A DNA stretch of 64,000 bases, from positions 30,047,626 through 30,111,625 of the forward strand of contig JAVMKO010000004.1 in assembly GCA_032164245.1 (NCBI GenBank), given 5' to 3'. Below the pieces are notes generated by a model that saw nothing but the letters and a program-made list of their open reading frames with translations, ran no database searches and was not told the DNA's origin. The stretch comes from Sternotherus odoratus. Its lineage: Eukaryota > Chordata > Testudines > Kinosternidae. Numbering within the stretch: the stretch's first letter is position 1; the number at the start of each line of letters is the position of its first letter. The position numbers were made by a program, and so were the translations under genes. Below are positions 35,185 through 49,860 of this stretch, one piece after another.

Positions 35185-36034
35185 ATAGGACAGCAGTTTT
35201 TCCTTTTAAACTAAAAGATTCAGTCTAGCATACATACAAAACATGTCTTGTTACACCACATTAACATATCTTTTTACATTTTAAACATGATGCAACGTCA
35301 GTTACCCCATGACATACTCAGTTACAGACACAAGTCTAATCTAATTTACAAGATCATGCACTCAGCACTGATCTAATTCTGCTTTCCACAGAAGTTTTTT
35401 TTTACCATTAAGTTCAATTGAACTAGAATAAGGCCAATATTGAGCATTTTTGGAAATGTTAATAATTTAGTCAATAATAGGCCCAAAAGTCAATAGGCCC
35501 CTCAGTCAATAATAGGCCTAAAAGTAAGACTGGCTGCCAATATAAATGTAAGTGAAACTTCTCAATTTTACAGCGTCTGTTTGTCACTTCCACATGACAA
35601 CTATGAGTACCTAAGGAGTAAGGCAAACATTGAAAGTCAGATGCTCAAGTCCTTTAGATGCCCCTGAAACACCCACTTTCATTTACATAGTAACACTGCT
35701 AGTCACAGCATTTTAAAAGTATTTAATTTACTTTTAAGTAATGTGGACAACAATGTTTAAATCAACAGCTGCTAACCCAGAAAAGCAGGAGAAGAAAAAG
35801 GATTTCCATATATTATCATTTCAGGAAACTTTGCACCTAAGTTTTCAAAACTGGGACCCTAAAGGTAGGCTCCAAGTTCTCCATGTAGACTCCCAAATAA
35901 GTGGCCTGATTTGAAAAAGATTTGAACAGCTCCCCAGAGACTGACCTCCATGGGAGCTGCAAAGCACATATGAGAATAAAGTTGTGTATTGGTTAAGGAA
36001 GGCATGGCCCTGTTTTCAACTTGATGGCCTTTAG
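35185..36034. other. Intronic sequence with an ancient repeat fragment
   Basis: The part 35832-35960 (gttttcaaaactgggaccct, then caaataagtggcctgatttg) recalls an ancient amniote repeat; a related stretch (taggtgcctaaaaatggatt) is at 36418-36465. The rest is unrecognised. Confidence 0.35.
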
Positions 36035-36046
36035 TACAATAACTTT

Positions 36047-36125
36047 ATGGTGTTAGTCTTTAAGGTGACACAGGACTCTGTTACTTTTGCTATTCCAGAC
36101 TAACACGGCTACCTCTCTGATTCTC
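36047..36125 (+). mobile_element. Foldback-family monomer, 3' part only (copy 3)
   Basis: Only the distal half of the unit is present (ttagtctttaaggtgacaca to ggctacctctctgattct); the hammerhead-like part is missing. The 12-mer tacaataacttt lies on both sides (36035-36046 and 36126-36137), so this is a short 5'-truncated insertion by target-primed reverse transcription. Confidence 0.75.
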
Positions 36126-36834
36126 TACAATAACTTTTGAACTCTTCACTGATAAATTCCAAAATTTCAGGGAACATTCTAGGCTTCGTTTGGCAGAATC
36201 CTACTGATTTTGGTAAAAACTGGAAAACCAGAAAATCCTCACCCCACTCCAGTTTACTTCACCCTCACAAGATCCTGCACCCCTTCCCATTTCTGGCCAG
36301 TCCCCGCACTGGGCCATCGCCAAACAGGTACTCAAAATAACTATGGGGAAGGGACATGGGGTCCAGCTGGGTTTACAGTTTGGCCTGCTTTAGCAATGCA
36401 GTGTGCAAACCTCTAGTTTAGGTGCCTAAAAATGGATTTAGAAGCCTACTTTTAGGCTCTCGCTTTTAAAAATCAGACTCTTTGTAAATGTACAGGATTT
36501 TTTTCTACTCTTGAAACTACTTCTATGATCTTACTTACTATAAGATAGAAACCAGACCTAAAAATGAACTTCTTCACTCAGCTGTACAAACAAGGTACTT
36601 TAATACCTGAGAGCTTTTAGGATGGATATAAAACTAGTTCTTTGGCAGACACACACTTTCCATGCTCAGCAGGATATTCTATTATAGGGAAATGGGAGTA
36701 GATACATTTCAGTGACTTGATAGTGTTCATGGAGATTCTACAGCACAAAAATAAACAGCCTCTCTCATAAGATTCTGAATCCTGGTATTCTTTCTGAAAC
36801 TTACCTATACCTGCCCCTGCACACTTCCACTGCT

Positions 36835-36961
36835 TGCATCCGACGAAGTGGGTATTAGCCCACGAAAGCTTATGCTTCAATACTTTAGTTAGTCTTTAAG
36901 GTGCCACAGGACTCTGTGTTACCTCTGCTATTCCAGACTAACACGGCTACCTCTCTGATTC
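36835..36961 (+). mobile_element. Foldback-family monomer, full unit with hammerhead-like fold (copy 4)
   Basis: This is a 127-bp full unit, tgcatccgacgaagtggg to ggctacctctctgattc. The hammerhead-like part (36838-36879) has ccgacga, stem gtgggt/gcccac with loop atta, gaaa, gc-ttat-gc and ttc. It is the best preserved single copy in the window. No TSD was recognised. Confidence 0.65.
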
Positions 36962-38410
<1,449 letters not shown>

Positions 38411-38415
38411 TAAGG

Positions 38416-38551
38416 CAGGGATCGGCAACTGTTGGCACGCAGCCAGTCAAGGAAATCTGCTGGTGGGCCTGGATGGTTTGTTTACCTGCAGCGTCCGCAG
38501 GTTTGACCGATTGCAGCTCCTACTGGCCGCGATTTGCCTGTCCAGGCCAAT
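38416..38551 (+). mobile_element. hAT MITE, left half only
   Basis: It begins cagggatcggcaactgttgg and continues through a GC-rich stretch (tttacctgcagcgtccgcag) to ccaggccaatg. This is the left half of a palindromic hAT MITE type common in reptiles; the right half and TSD are missing. Confidence 0.65.
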
Positions 38552-39804
38552 GTTTTCTAATGGACCTTGTTATCTTATTTTCAGGGTCCTGTAGGGCAAA
38601 ACTTCCAAAAGAGACAAATGGAAGATAATTCCTTTCAATTGATGTGGACCAATTCCTTGTCATAATCCTTCCCCCTCTACTTGTTTGTGTTTTTGTAGTA
38701 GAATGATGTAAAGCACAATTGTTTTATAGCTGTGGAGTAACAAGATAACATGATATGTGACCACGTCTTTGAACACAACTTGAGGTCAACAAATTAAATT
38801 ATTGATCTCTGACAACAGTGACCGGATCAGAAACAGATCATCAAATCTATCTCACAAATACTGGATGTCACATCAACAGCATCTTACACACAGGATGCTG
38901 GTGATCAAGGGCAACAATGTTGCTATATAAACGAAGGACCATCAATTAGATTATAGATCTTTTAATGTCATCATCATCATCATCATGTTTACGAAGTGTT
39001 ATAGCATCATCTTTCTTCCAGAGCAGAGTTCACTTTAGCAGCAGTCTCACTGTGGCTTGGCCTCAGAAGCCAGTATGCAAATGTTCAAGGGAATATGCAA
39101 AGGCATACAGAAGAAAATATAATGAGAATAATGGATAAACAAACAGTAAACTGGAAAATGGAATCACTCCCAGCCTCCCCTTTGCTGATCTCATATGCAG
39201 AAAAATCAACTGGAGTACAATCAAATGAACCAGAAAAAAGTAAGCTAGAAACAGCTGTTGACTGACACTAGCTCTAGATTGTCTGTGATATTGTCTGTCA
39301 GGTGGTATCAGCTCCTGACCACTGAGGCTAGCGCTCTCTCTCTTTTTTTCTTTGGCCCCCACTTACGAAATGAACTGAAATGTTGACCCAAAAATACAGT
39401 TACAGCTACAGTACAGTACAGTACAGTACAGCTACAGTTACAGCTACAGTACATAAAGAAGTTGCTGAAAGGTTTTCTGTTTAGGGCTGAACAAGATGCA
39501 GCATACTTGTTATTAGTGTTCAAAGTGTCTCTTCATATTATCCTTCTCCTCCATGGCCAGTTCAACACCTCTAGCCCCAGCTGAATGGCCTAGCTTTAAT
39601 CATCACATGGATTCAGTCATGTGTGCATTTAAACAAAAACAGTGCCTGTGGGGAGAGACGTATGCCTGTAACCGAATAAAGCACCTTATGTGAGAACCAA
39701 CAGACACTGCTTGCCAAGATCTTTCTGGTCACAGGCCTATGGAGCACATGTGTATCTGTAAAGGGGTTTACAAACCCCATACTGAGCATAGACAGAAAGG
39801 CATT
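38552..39804. other. Intronic sequence with short tandem repeats
   Basis: (atc)n lies at about 38968-38985 and an (acagt)n-like array at about 39395-39452. No exon or known repeat family was recognised. Confidence 0.5.
39395..39452 (+). repeat. (acagt)n short tandem repeat
   Basis: The unit gtaca/acagt is repeated about ten times with interruptions (gctacagtt). It is low complexity with no other feature. Confidence 0.85.
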
Positions 39805-41260
39805 TATTTCCTTGTGTGGATATTGTAGTTTTGAGAAAGCTTGGTGAAGATCTTGTAGGTGTTGGTCTCTGTCTGAGGGGTGGAGCAAATACGATTGTAC
39901 CTCAGTGCTTGGCTGTAGACAATGGATCGTGTGGTATGTCCGGGATGGAAGCTGGTGGCATGAAGGTAGGCATAGCTGTCGGTAGGTTTTCGGTATAGGG
40001 TGGTGTTAAATGTGGCCGTCATTAATTTGCACCGTGGTGTCTAGGAAGTGGACCTCCCGTGTAGACTGGTCCAGGCTGAGGTGGATGGTGGGGTGGAAGC
40101 TGTTGAAATCATAGTGGAATTCTTGCAGAGTTTCTTTCCCATGGGTCCAGATGATGAAGATGTCATCAATGTAGCGTAGATAGAGAAGGGGCGTGAGTGG
40201 ACGAGAGTTGAGGAAGCGTTGTTTCATGCCATCCATAAAGATGTTGGCATACTGTGGGGCCATGCGGGTGCCCATAGCGGTGCAACTGGTCTGGAGGTAT
40301 ATATTGTCACCAAATTTGAAATAGTTGTGTGTGAGGATAAAGTCACAGAGCTCAGCAACCGCTTGTGCTGTGGCATCATCAGGGATACTATTCCTGACAG
40401 CTTGTATTCCATCTTTGTGTGGGATGTTTGTGTAGAGAGCCTCTACATCCATGGTGGCTAGGATGGTGTTTTCTGGAAGATCACCAATGCATCGTAGTTT
40501 TCTCAGGAAGTTGGTAGCGCCACGGAGATAGCTGGGAGTGCTGGTGGCATAGGGTCTGAGCAGAGAGTTCACATATCCAGACAGTCCTTTAGTGAGAGTG
40601 TCAATGCCCGAGATGATGGAGCGTCCAGGATTTCCAGGTTTGTGGATCTTGGGTAATAGATAGAATAATCCTGGTCGGGGCTCTAAGGGTATGTTAATTT
40701 GTTCCTGTGTGAGTGTAGGGAGTGTCCTGAGTAGATGGTGCAATTTCTTAATATATTCCTCAGTGGGATCTGAGGGAAGTGGCCTGTAGAAATTGGTGTT
40801 GGAGAGTTGTCTGGTAGCCTCCTTTTGGTAGTCTGACCTGTCCATGATGACAACAGCACCTCCTTTATCAGCCTCTTTGATTATAATGTCAGGGTTGTTT
40901 CTGAGGCTGTGGGTAGCATTGCATTCTGCCTGACTTAGGTTGTGAGGCAGGCGATGTTGTTTTTCCACAATTTCTGCCTGTGCACGTCGGCAGAAGCATT
41001 CTATGTATAGGTCCAGACTGTCATTTCGACCCTCAGGAGGAGTCCATGTGGAGCTCTTCTTGTGCTGCTGGTGGGATGGTGTCTGTGTATCAGTGCGCTG
41101 TTCCATGTTGTCTTGAAAGTATTCTTTGAGTCGGAGACAGCGAAAGTAGGCTTTCAGATCACCGCAGAGTTGTATCATGTTTGTGGGGGTGGTGGGGCAG
41201 AATGAGAGTCCTCGAGATAGGACAGACTCTTCTGCCGGGCTGAGTGAGTAGCTGGAGGAG
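39804..41260 (-). pseudogene. Penelope-like element reverse transcriptase, frameshifted and truncated
   Basis: The main frame 40006-41178 (390 codons from ATG) stays open upstream to about 41260, where the conserved GLSFCPT motif is coded. Visible in the 390-codon part are KEADKGGAVVIMD (101-113), KIHKP (177-181), ATMDVEALYTN with the first catalytic Asp (244), AMGTRMAP (301-308) and YIDD (336-339) with the other two Asp. These are the reverse transcriptase motifs of Penelope-like elements. A frameshift near 40010-40022 moves the reading to 39804-40022 (TTLYRKPTDSYAYLH), and another follows at about 39840. The C-terminal GIY-YIG endonuclease and the 3' end are missing. The catalytic residues are intact but the gene is not functional. 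Confidence 0.92.
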
Positions 41261-41309
41261 GGCCACTTAAGAGAAGCTTAGACCCCTACATAGGCCACAC
41301 TCAGATGTG

Positions 41310-41370
41310 TTGACAGTACCCCACAGTGGAATACACATAGGGACCAGCACTTGAAGAACCACCACAACAT
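41310..41370 (-). repeat. Fragment of DIRS-like terminal motif
   Basis: The stretch cccacagtggaatacacata then gcacttgaagaacc is the same terminal motif seen at 31225 and 32885 and, more diverged, at 61755. It lies just upstream of the Penelope remnant. Confidence 0.45.
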
Positions 41371-43105
41371 ATAAGCAGGAAAGTGTTAAGTGGGTTTTGC
41401 TGACTCACTGCTTCAACTATAAAGAAGGTGGGTATGACCCTCAGGCAGAGACACATTTAGGGTTGGGGAAGATGGCTCCTGAGAGAAGAAACCCCACCTG
41501 TAAGCAAATCAGGGAAGATGCCTTAGACTAGGAGAAATGGGGTACGGGGTTGAAGCCTGAGAAAGTGACTTTCCCTGGGGTTTCATGAATGTACTGTAGT
41601 TTTTGAATTAGCATTTTCTTAACAAGCCGGACCCCAAGGAGGGATGATTTTATACAGCTTCTATGAAAGCACACCTTTGTTTGGACTGGAAGAGACATCA
41701 CAAGCTTTACATATCCATCAATGACCTGTGTGCAATTATAAGCAACCCCTTTTGCTAACTCCCATGAGTGGTCTCTCTGGTTAGGTTTTACCATATCAGA
41801 AACCAGTTTATGGCTGCAATTGCAAAAAGATAACCAGAAATAGAGACTGTAAATGAAAATGAGATATACATGGGGACGCTTTAGAATTACCACAATACTG
41901 GAAAAGCTTGACAAACTCTGAGAGAAATATTAAACCTCTTATATATCATTCCATTGTGCTGACAAAAAAAAGTTCTTAAAAACCCAGTGGATTACTGAAT
42001 ATGATAAGATTATAGACATTGGACAGTGTCAATGCCACACAGCAAGAGGTTTGAATGCTAAGCATAATCCACAAAGACCATATGGATACTGAGAGGTGCA
42101 AGAGAAACAGCCTGAAATGCTCTATTGTGACCAGACACAAACCATGCCATCAATGATAAGGCATCCAAGAGTGGACCCTGCAGTAAATACTGGATAAAGG
42201 ATGTATGAGAACCATTGATACCACAGGAGATCACAGTTTTCTCTCAAAGGTATTCCAGACAAATTAACAAAAGATGTTAATGTATGAGTAGTTAGTTCAT
42301 TCTGTCAAATCTCTTGGACCAATCAATTGAAGCACCCCATATCAATATCTTAGTATTCATAATTAAATGTTAGCAGAAAGGTCAATGCAAATAGCAAAGA
42401 ATTACACTGTAAAAGTTCTGCTCAGTTCAACAAATCCATATTTAGTACTTTTTAAGTATTATGGCACACCTCAATGATTTTCTGGGATCATCAATTCAGA
42501 GATTTATGGGCAGAAAATAAAAATCTTAGTATCAACATCTAACTTCTTGAGCTAAAGACAAATAAACCTGTAGAATTTACAAAAGAAGTATTTACCAGGA
42601 ACCTAGAATAGAAGAAATAGTACAAGAATGTCGAACTCCTATTACAAGTGTTAGATTTCAAACATAAAGTGGCTGGCAATTTACCAAGATAACAGAGATA
42701 CCATAAAATAGGGTTATAATCTATGGGTAGCCCAAACCCAATCACTATAGATATAATCTTTGGAGAAAATCTGAATGACAGTTCTGTAAAGACTTCCAGT
42801 GAATGAACAGATAGTATAATTAGTGATCCTGAGATTGTCAGGGTAAGAGTGGTAATAGGAATCATGTTCAGTAATGCTAATCATGTTCAGTAATGCTAAT
42901 AATTAAAGAATCATCACAGAAACCTGAAGAATGGCCAAGAAATGGCAGCAGCACAAAGAGGAAATGCTAAAGAATCAGAAGAAGAAAAGCTATTAAGATG
43001 TGGGTACATTGATGAAAAATACATTTGAAACTAAACTTGAAGCAGCTAAATGAAGACCTGCTGAAATAATGTATGCATAACAAACTCAGATAATTAACTG
43101 CAAAT
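41371..43105. other. Intronic sequence containing an unclassified two-copy repeat
   Basis: Contains the repeat at 42052-42150 and a 20-bp tandem duplication at 42862-42900 (atcatgttcagtaatgcta twice). The 108- and 128-codon minus frames show no domain. Confidence 0.45.
42052..42150 (+). repeat. Unclassified interspersed repeat, copy 1
   Basis: It shares about 75-80% identity by eye with 45450-45550, including gaatgctaagcataatc, ccatatgg, tactgaga and agcctgaaatg. No terminal structure was recognised. Confidence 0.55.
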
Positions 43106-43106
43106 A

Positions 43107-43420
43107 CAGTAGACTCTCGATTATCCAGGATTGGATTAACCAGGATGTGGATTAACCAGGATGTCAAAAAAAACAAAAAACAAAAAAACCACGCGCAACT
43201 CATAGGACCGGCTCTGGCTTTGCTGCCGCCCCAAGCACACACGAAAAAACCCCCACCAGGGTGCAGGGCAGCTAGAGAACCAACACCCCCTCCCCCCGGC
43301 GCAGGGTGGCTGGTGAACCAAACCACCTCTCCCCATATTTCCTATGGCTGGTGATTATCCGGGATTTTATTAACCAGAATTAATTTTTCCCTATCATCCT
43401 GGATAATCGAGAGTCTACTG
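43107..43420. mobile_element. Tigger-like MITE, copy B
   Basis: The TIRs are cagtagactctcgattatcc and ggataatcgagagtctactg, flanked by TA. It is 314 bp with an A-rich insertion near 43165-43190 and the same GC-rich interior as copy C. There is no transposase. Confidence 0.9.
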
Positions 43421-44801
43421 TAATCTGAAGGTAGCAGGAACTTCAAAAGACAAATAATGTAAGCTTGAGCATCAATTAAGTCAAAAGTAAATAAATAAAA
43501 ACAATGCAACTCAACAATTTCTTAGGGGATGGGGGGAACCACCCTACCCAACAGCTGTACCGCAAGATGACTGGCTCCCTATACAGAAACAATTATGAAA
43601 ATAATATTGTACTGTACATTATCTTAGGCAAGCCAAAGTATTTGGCTTTCACTGTGCAAATCTGTTTGGCATTATGATATCGTTCTGGCAATATGTTCAG
43701 TCTATGAAAGAAATATGTACTACCCTGCAATAATAAATTTTAAATGATTAGACTAGAGTGTTAACTCAGTATGCAATATGCAATCAAATGGATTTAAATT
43801 TGCTCCTATCAAGTAAGGAACTATAATCAACTCATGTATATATATTTTTTAATTTGATAAGATCTAGTTTTAGGCATAGCTGAGATAGGGCACTTTTCTC
43901 TGTTTTTGTGCTCATATGATTATATTATGTAATGTTTTTTAAAAACATATAAATACCCTTGCAAAAAGAGCAACAGTGCTCATAATGTTCATTTCATTAG
44001 GTTATAAGTATAGATTTTCTTTCCATAAGTATACGCAGTAAAAGTACTTCCAAGATAAAAAATTGTAAATGCCCAAGTATAATATTAGGTCCCTTTAATA
44101 TCACTATTTGTACTATTTTTGAGAAAAAATATGAAGTTTATGTCTAAGAATCAAAGTCTATACAAAATACTACAAGATGACAAAGTACCATAAATCAACA
44201 ACTAACAACAAGGGTAGAGAGACATTACTCGTACACAAAGTTTTTCTTTTGTCAAATAAAATTACACCAACTAAAAAAATTCTAAGACTGAAACACTACA
44301 TATTTACTCTTAAATACAATCATCATATATCACAATAAATATATGAGAAAGTTACTTCTGACAATATTAAAGAATGGACAAACTTAAGAAACAACGACCA
44401 AATACAAACCAATGTTAGCATCCATCTTTTAGCATCTGAAACGAGACAACTATTTAAGATAGTGTCAGTTTAAAGTTATAAGACTGTCCCTCACTAATTA
44501 AGAAATGTATGTAAAAGAACACTGACAGATTAAAATAAAAAAACCTTACATCTGTAATTAATTAAACAAATAATTGGAAAATCTGTTTGTTTTCGATCAC
44601 CTGTCCTATTTCTTTTACTTTTTTCACTCCTGTCAGCTTGAATGATGAAAATAAATGAAGTGGTTTCACCTGTGCTCCTGTTTAGTATCATTTTCCATCT
44701 CACATACCAACACAAAGTTGCAATAACTAAATTTCATTCAGTATAGGGGGATGCTGAAATCCAGCCCAAAACAAGTTTGCCTTTGACTAAAATAGGAAAT
44801 A
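43421..44801. other. Intronic sequence, nothing recognised
   Basis: AT-rich, unique-looking; no exon or repeat family was recognised. Confidence 0.5.
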
Positions 44802-44961
44802 CAGTGGATTCTGGTTAATTGGGACACATCAGGACCGGAACGATTTGCCCCCATTAAGCAGCTGCCCCCAATTAACCGAAGTAAATAAAAGGTGATGCTT
44901 TGTTTTCGTTCTTTGCGATGTGTCCCAATTAACTGGTGGCCCGATTAACCGGAATCCACTG
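44802..44961. mobile_element. Tigger-like MITE, different subfamily
   Basis: The TIRs are cagtggattctggttaattg and cgattaaccggaatccactg, flanked by TA; 160 bp. They resemble pogo/Tigger termini but differ from copies A-C. Confidence 0.85.
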
Positions 44962-45449
44962 TATTTCCAATAATCTCAGGAAAAAAATAATATATAATAT
45001 TAACAGTAATATAAATTAATATAAATTATAATAAAAATAAAGTATCTGGCACAGATACTCAGCTGATGTAAATTGTCATAGTTCCACTGCCCTGATAGTA
45101 CCCCTTTAAAAGATCCTAGATTAAAGCACTCATAAGACTAGCACTCAAGGCCTGATCCTTTTAGGTGTTGAGTGTTTCCTGCAAGGTGCTGATCACTCAA
45201 ACTCACTCTTTGTTGTGTTGGTTCTACTTGGCTAACAGCAGCAGTAAAGCACATATTCATATCATTGACTCTGAATACACACAGGTAGTAAGAACTGACA
45301 TAATACAAAAATAATTTATCACTATAAACACTTTTTATTATTAAATTTAACAGTGAATAAAATTCAAATGCAAATTTAACTAAAAAAATGGTCAGTATAT
45401 TCTTCCATACGTAGGACATCATTTCCTTATACCACACAGCATAAGGTCA

Positions 45450-45550
45450 GAATGCTAAGCATAATCTACAATGCCCATATGGTTACTGAGAAATATAAGA
45501 ACATAGCCTGAAATGTTGTATATTCTGACTGGAAAACTGTATGCAGTACA
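45450..45550 (+). repeat. Unclassified interspersed repeat, copy 2
   Basis: The partner of 42052-42150 in the same orientation. Homology ends near 45550. Confidence 0.55.
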
Positions 45551-45892
45551 AAGCACAATTTATAGCAAATGCTTTAAACACACCCCTTTATGTCCTGCCT
45601 CCTCCAACTCCTTCCCTCCCCCCACCCCTGCACTTATCTGTTCAAACAAACGGGAGAGAGGGGAAAACAGAGCATAGAGTATGACAGAGTTTTACTCTGT
45701 AAAATATATTATAAGAAACTCAACCTAAATTAAGTAAAAAGGTACAAATACATGACATTTGGCCCAATCTTGTGAGGTGCTCACAGCCTTCATCTCCACC
45801 TGGCGTTATTATGATTTGAATACCATTTGGGTTGTGTTTCCTTTTTTTTAAAATGACATTCTGTAATGTTCTTTCACTGAACCATGTAAATA

Positions 45893-46395
45893 CAGTGGAA
45901 CCCCACTATAACATGACGGATGGGAGCCAAGAAATCCCATCGCGCTAAATGCGGGGTCACTTTATAGCGGGGTCTCCCTGTCCCGGCAGGTGCAGGGCAG
46001 CGGCTTCCAGGGAAGCCGTGGCTCTGTGCTTGCTGGGACAGGGGGCTGCAGCCCCAGAGTCCCCTGTCCGGGCAGGCGCGGAGCCTCGGCTTCCCCAGGA
46101 AACTCCCGGGCTGCAATCTGCAGCCCCGGAGTTCTCTGTCCCAGGCGGGTGGGGGCCACAGATTCTCTCCCCTGCTGGGCAGCGGGGAGAGAAGCCATGG
46201 CCCCTGCCTGTAGTCCTGAGATTTCTGTCCCTGGCGGGGGAGGATGTAGCTTCTCTCCACGCTGCCCAGCAGGGGAGAGAAGCCGTGGCCCCCGCGCCTG
46301 TCAGGGACAGACAGCAAGGCCTTGGGAGCCACGGTATAATCGCGCTATAACCGAACTCATGTTATAGCGGGGCGTGTTATATCGGGACGCCACTG
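45893..46395. mobile_element. TA-flanked MITE with GC-rich interior
   Basis: The ends cagtggaaccccactataac and gttatatcgggacgccactg are inverted with several mismatches, with TA on both sides; 503 bp. The GC-rich middle has repeated ccccagagtcccctgtc and ccccggagttctctgtc units and inverted pieces (gagagaagccatggcccc/gagagaagccgtggcccc). The 130-150-codon frames on both strands are compositional. Confidence 0.82.
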
Positions 46396-49300
46396 TAGCT
46401 ATACCACCACTCCAAACATTAAGTGACTAGTAGAATGAATACAGTGACAAACTGAGGGTACTGAATTCTTCTTGCCTGCCAAGTTTCACATTGCTAAAAG
46501 TGCATCTTTAATTAGCTCTTTCGCCAAAAAGATGTCTCTCATAGCTTATACTTAGTTTCTCTAAATATCTATTTTCTAGACACAATGAAACATCACATTT
46601 CAAGGTATCACGTGGATACAACGGGTGCACCAGAGATGTGTGAGTAACCATCACCACCAAACTCTCGTATGTCTTACTGCTTAAATACCATGCTAAGGAA
46701 CGTTTCCACTTTCCTTGTGTGCCCAAAACTCATCAAGTCAATGGAAGTTTTGTGTGTATAAGGAACTCAGGATTGTGCCAGAAAACAAATGATCTATTCA
46801 TGAGATTTTCTGTCTTTCAATCACTGGATTTAAAATAATATAAAGTTCTGGTACATTGGTACACATTTTTCCCTGTTTTGTATAGAATTTTGTTTTCAAA
46901 ATACAAAATGTTTGAGCTGAACTTTTATTACCGTAGTATTGTATCTGACAATCTAAGCTTGTAATACATGACTTCCTAATTGCCAACAACTGAATTCATT
47001 AGTGTATAATCCTGGTCCTTTGGTGAATCACAGCAAACAATACCTTAATTGCACATCCAGCTAGATGTCCAATGAAACAGCACACTTGCTTTTTTCGCAG
47101 TGTATGATTATTTCATGCTTTAAATGTGTAAGCTTAATCCATGCTGAGAAGCAAATCTTTGCATAAAATACATCAAAGAATGAAATGTAGTTGAAGGCCA
47201 AATTACTGCAAACTATAAAAGGAATTCATCTCATGTTGACAATGTATAAATCATTAGTACTAAGACCGTATATACATCCCAATATGAGAGAGGAGGGGAG
47301 CTGTGCAGCAAGAGAAAAATCAGGCTTTAATGGCAAACATATAATCAAAAATGTAACATGTCAAGAAAGAGTCATATACTTATATACTTATTTTTTTCTC
47401 TCTCTCTCATTTAGCTGTCTATATGTCAATTATAAAAGAATAGTCTACCACCTTTTTTTTCCACCCGAGAAGCTAAAAAACAGAGATAGAATGATAACAA
47501 TTAACACATACACAGGGATAAGAGAAACTCAAACTCAAGAAAACAGTCAGGACAGTTCTATTGGTTTTGAGTTTCATTAAAAAGAACCCCTAAAAATGCA
47601 AGGCATTGTATACAAGCTACTGACCTCTATTCACACTAATAAACACCAACATGATGGGAAAAAATACATGGGCTCTGAAATGATTTAGAGGAAAGAAGCA
47701 ATGGGAACAATAAGATTTTATAAATGGAAAGGGTTTTCTTCGAAAATACTATTTCCTGAGGCTAGATGTAGATAACCTTAATGGAACATGTAGCTAAAGA
47801 ACATATTGAAGTATATGACAACATGTTCAGATTCTACAACGACTAATGAAGCTCGCTGAAACCTGGAAAAATATACAATATGAAACACTGAATTTGAAAC
47901 AATGATTGTATGAATGGTCAGACTTGAACTCATTGTGGAAGACTAGGAACTGAAGGTTTTACCATTACCATGTATCCTTGACAGCAGATGTTTACAGTAG
48001 TTATTTCCTCCAGATAGGCAATATCTTGTACTTGATACATGATTTCTGTGGCAAACAGTTTAAAGAATCTCCATATATATTTGGTAATAAATGGGTAAAT
48101 CCTCATCATTGCTAAAATCTGCAGATCTTTGATAAATTTAGTGGTTCATCCTGGAATTCACCTACACCCAATGCAACCAGTGTGCCCAAAACTGAATAAA
48201 GTACTACTGATAGAACTTCATCTTGCATCACGCAATAGCACAATTTTTTCCTTGCCTTTTAGGGTACACTGCAATACTCTATCATGCAGTCACAAAGCTG
48301 TTGCTCAGTGTACCAAAAGCCACATCTGAAAGGCTGAAACTCTCTAGCCTAAAAAAGTATGATAAAAGTCTTTCTAGCACAAATCCACTTAACTTTATCC
48401 ACAAAAGAATCAGAAATGCTCTTGTAATTGAAGGTTCCTTATGGTTATATAATGGTAAATTATTAATTTAGCTGTCCACTTGAAACATGAATTGAACAAG
48501 ACTTTGTGAATATTATGGTGAGTGAAGAGAACCTTTTTTGCTCCCTCTCACACAGCCATATTGTAAGAAATGAGAAAAACTCCTTAGAATAGAATAGTTC
48601 AACATCAGACTGTGACATCTGCCATTTATGCAAGTGAGCACTTCAATATCCTGTCTTCTCACTAAATAATTTAGAATAAGAGATCTGCCTACAAAAGATA
48701 CTGTACAGCAATGGCACAGAAGGAGTTAACTAGAGTCCTTTTTAGGAGGTAATCTGGTAGAGAGAGTAAAGCATTTGCCAGATTTGAGTGTTGAGATTAT
48801 AATAAAATCTTCTATGTACACATATTGCCATATACACAAAAGAGCACTGCAGAGAGTTATGAAAAATACTGTGCAACCAACAACAGGATGTAATGCAGTA
48901 AGACTGCCTGCACTTTAGCAATATAAAATGTTAACAGGGATGTTCGAGTGAACAAGAACAGAAGCCACAAACTCACTTTGCATTCTTCTTTGGGGGGTTA
49001 TCAAATGCAAAGCAGCTGTTTTTAGGAAAAACAGTGACAAAATCAGACAATGACAAACTTCTTAAGAAATACATGAGGCAGAGAGAATCACTGTGGGTAG
49101 CATTAAATGTAAATACGTATGGCCTATGGGTCATATTGTATAAGACTGAAATTGGGGTCACCTTCATCTGCTTTGCCCCTATTCAAAATCAAGGAATGTG
49201 GTTTATATGTAATTTAAGAGCATCAAATAAATACATTTTGAAGACTCTTCTCAGCCACAATACTCTCTGAAAAATGGTCTAATTCCATTTCCAAAATTAG

Positions 49301-49743
49301 GACCAAAAATTTACATAAGCTGAAATTATTAATATAGCTTTTGTGCTACCAAGCCCCTGCCTGAGTGTGTTAATTTGGAAGAAACAATAATTTATAGTAC
49401 CTTTCACATGTTGCAATACAGTCATTTGTAGACTATATTAGAATTCAAAAACAGCAAAGTAATTCACATAGCTAGCAAATCTCTGAGTTTTCCATTAGTG
49501 GATTTCAAACACCCAAATGATTAAAAACAGACAGCCCACAACTCCCACCCACCTATCATTAAAATGGCAGCAAATGCAACAGAAAATTATTCTAAGAATT
49601 CTCATAAATAGTTATCTTTTTCTAATCAAATTCTTTAGCATTGACTCCCCATTCCTGGGGAAAAATTTGAAATTCAATTTTTATTTTCTCTTTTCTCACT
49701 GGTGTTTACAGCTCAAAAGTGGGACACAAATATAATAAATATA
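46396..49743. other. Intronic sequence, nothing recognised
   Basis: About 3.3 kb of AT-rich, repeat-poor sequence. A 129-codon frame (47191-47580) has no domain and is judged to be chance. Confidence 0.45.
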
Positions 49744-49745
49744 TA

Positions 49746-49825
49746 CCGTATTTTTCGCCCTATAAGACGCACTTTTTCTTCCCCAAAACGGGGGGGAAAA
49801 AGTCGGTGCGTCTTATAGGGCGAAT

Positions 49826-49860
<35 letters not shown>

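Noticed and set aside
45874..46367. Frames of 125-152 codons on both strands
   Set aside because: They are inside a GC-rich MITE with inverted internal repeats; overlapping frames on both strands indicate a composition effect.
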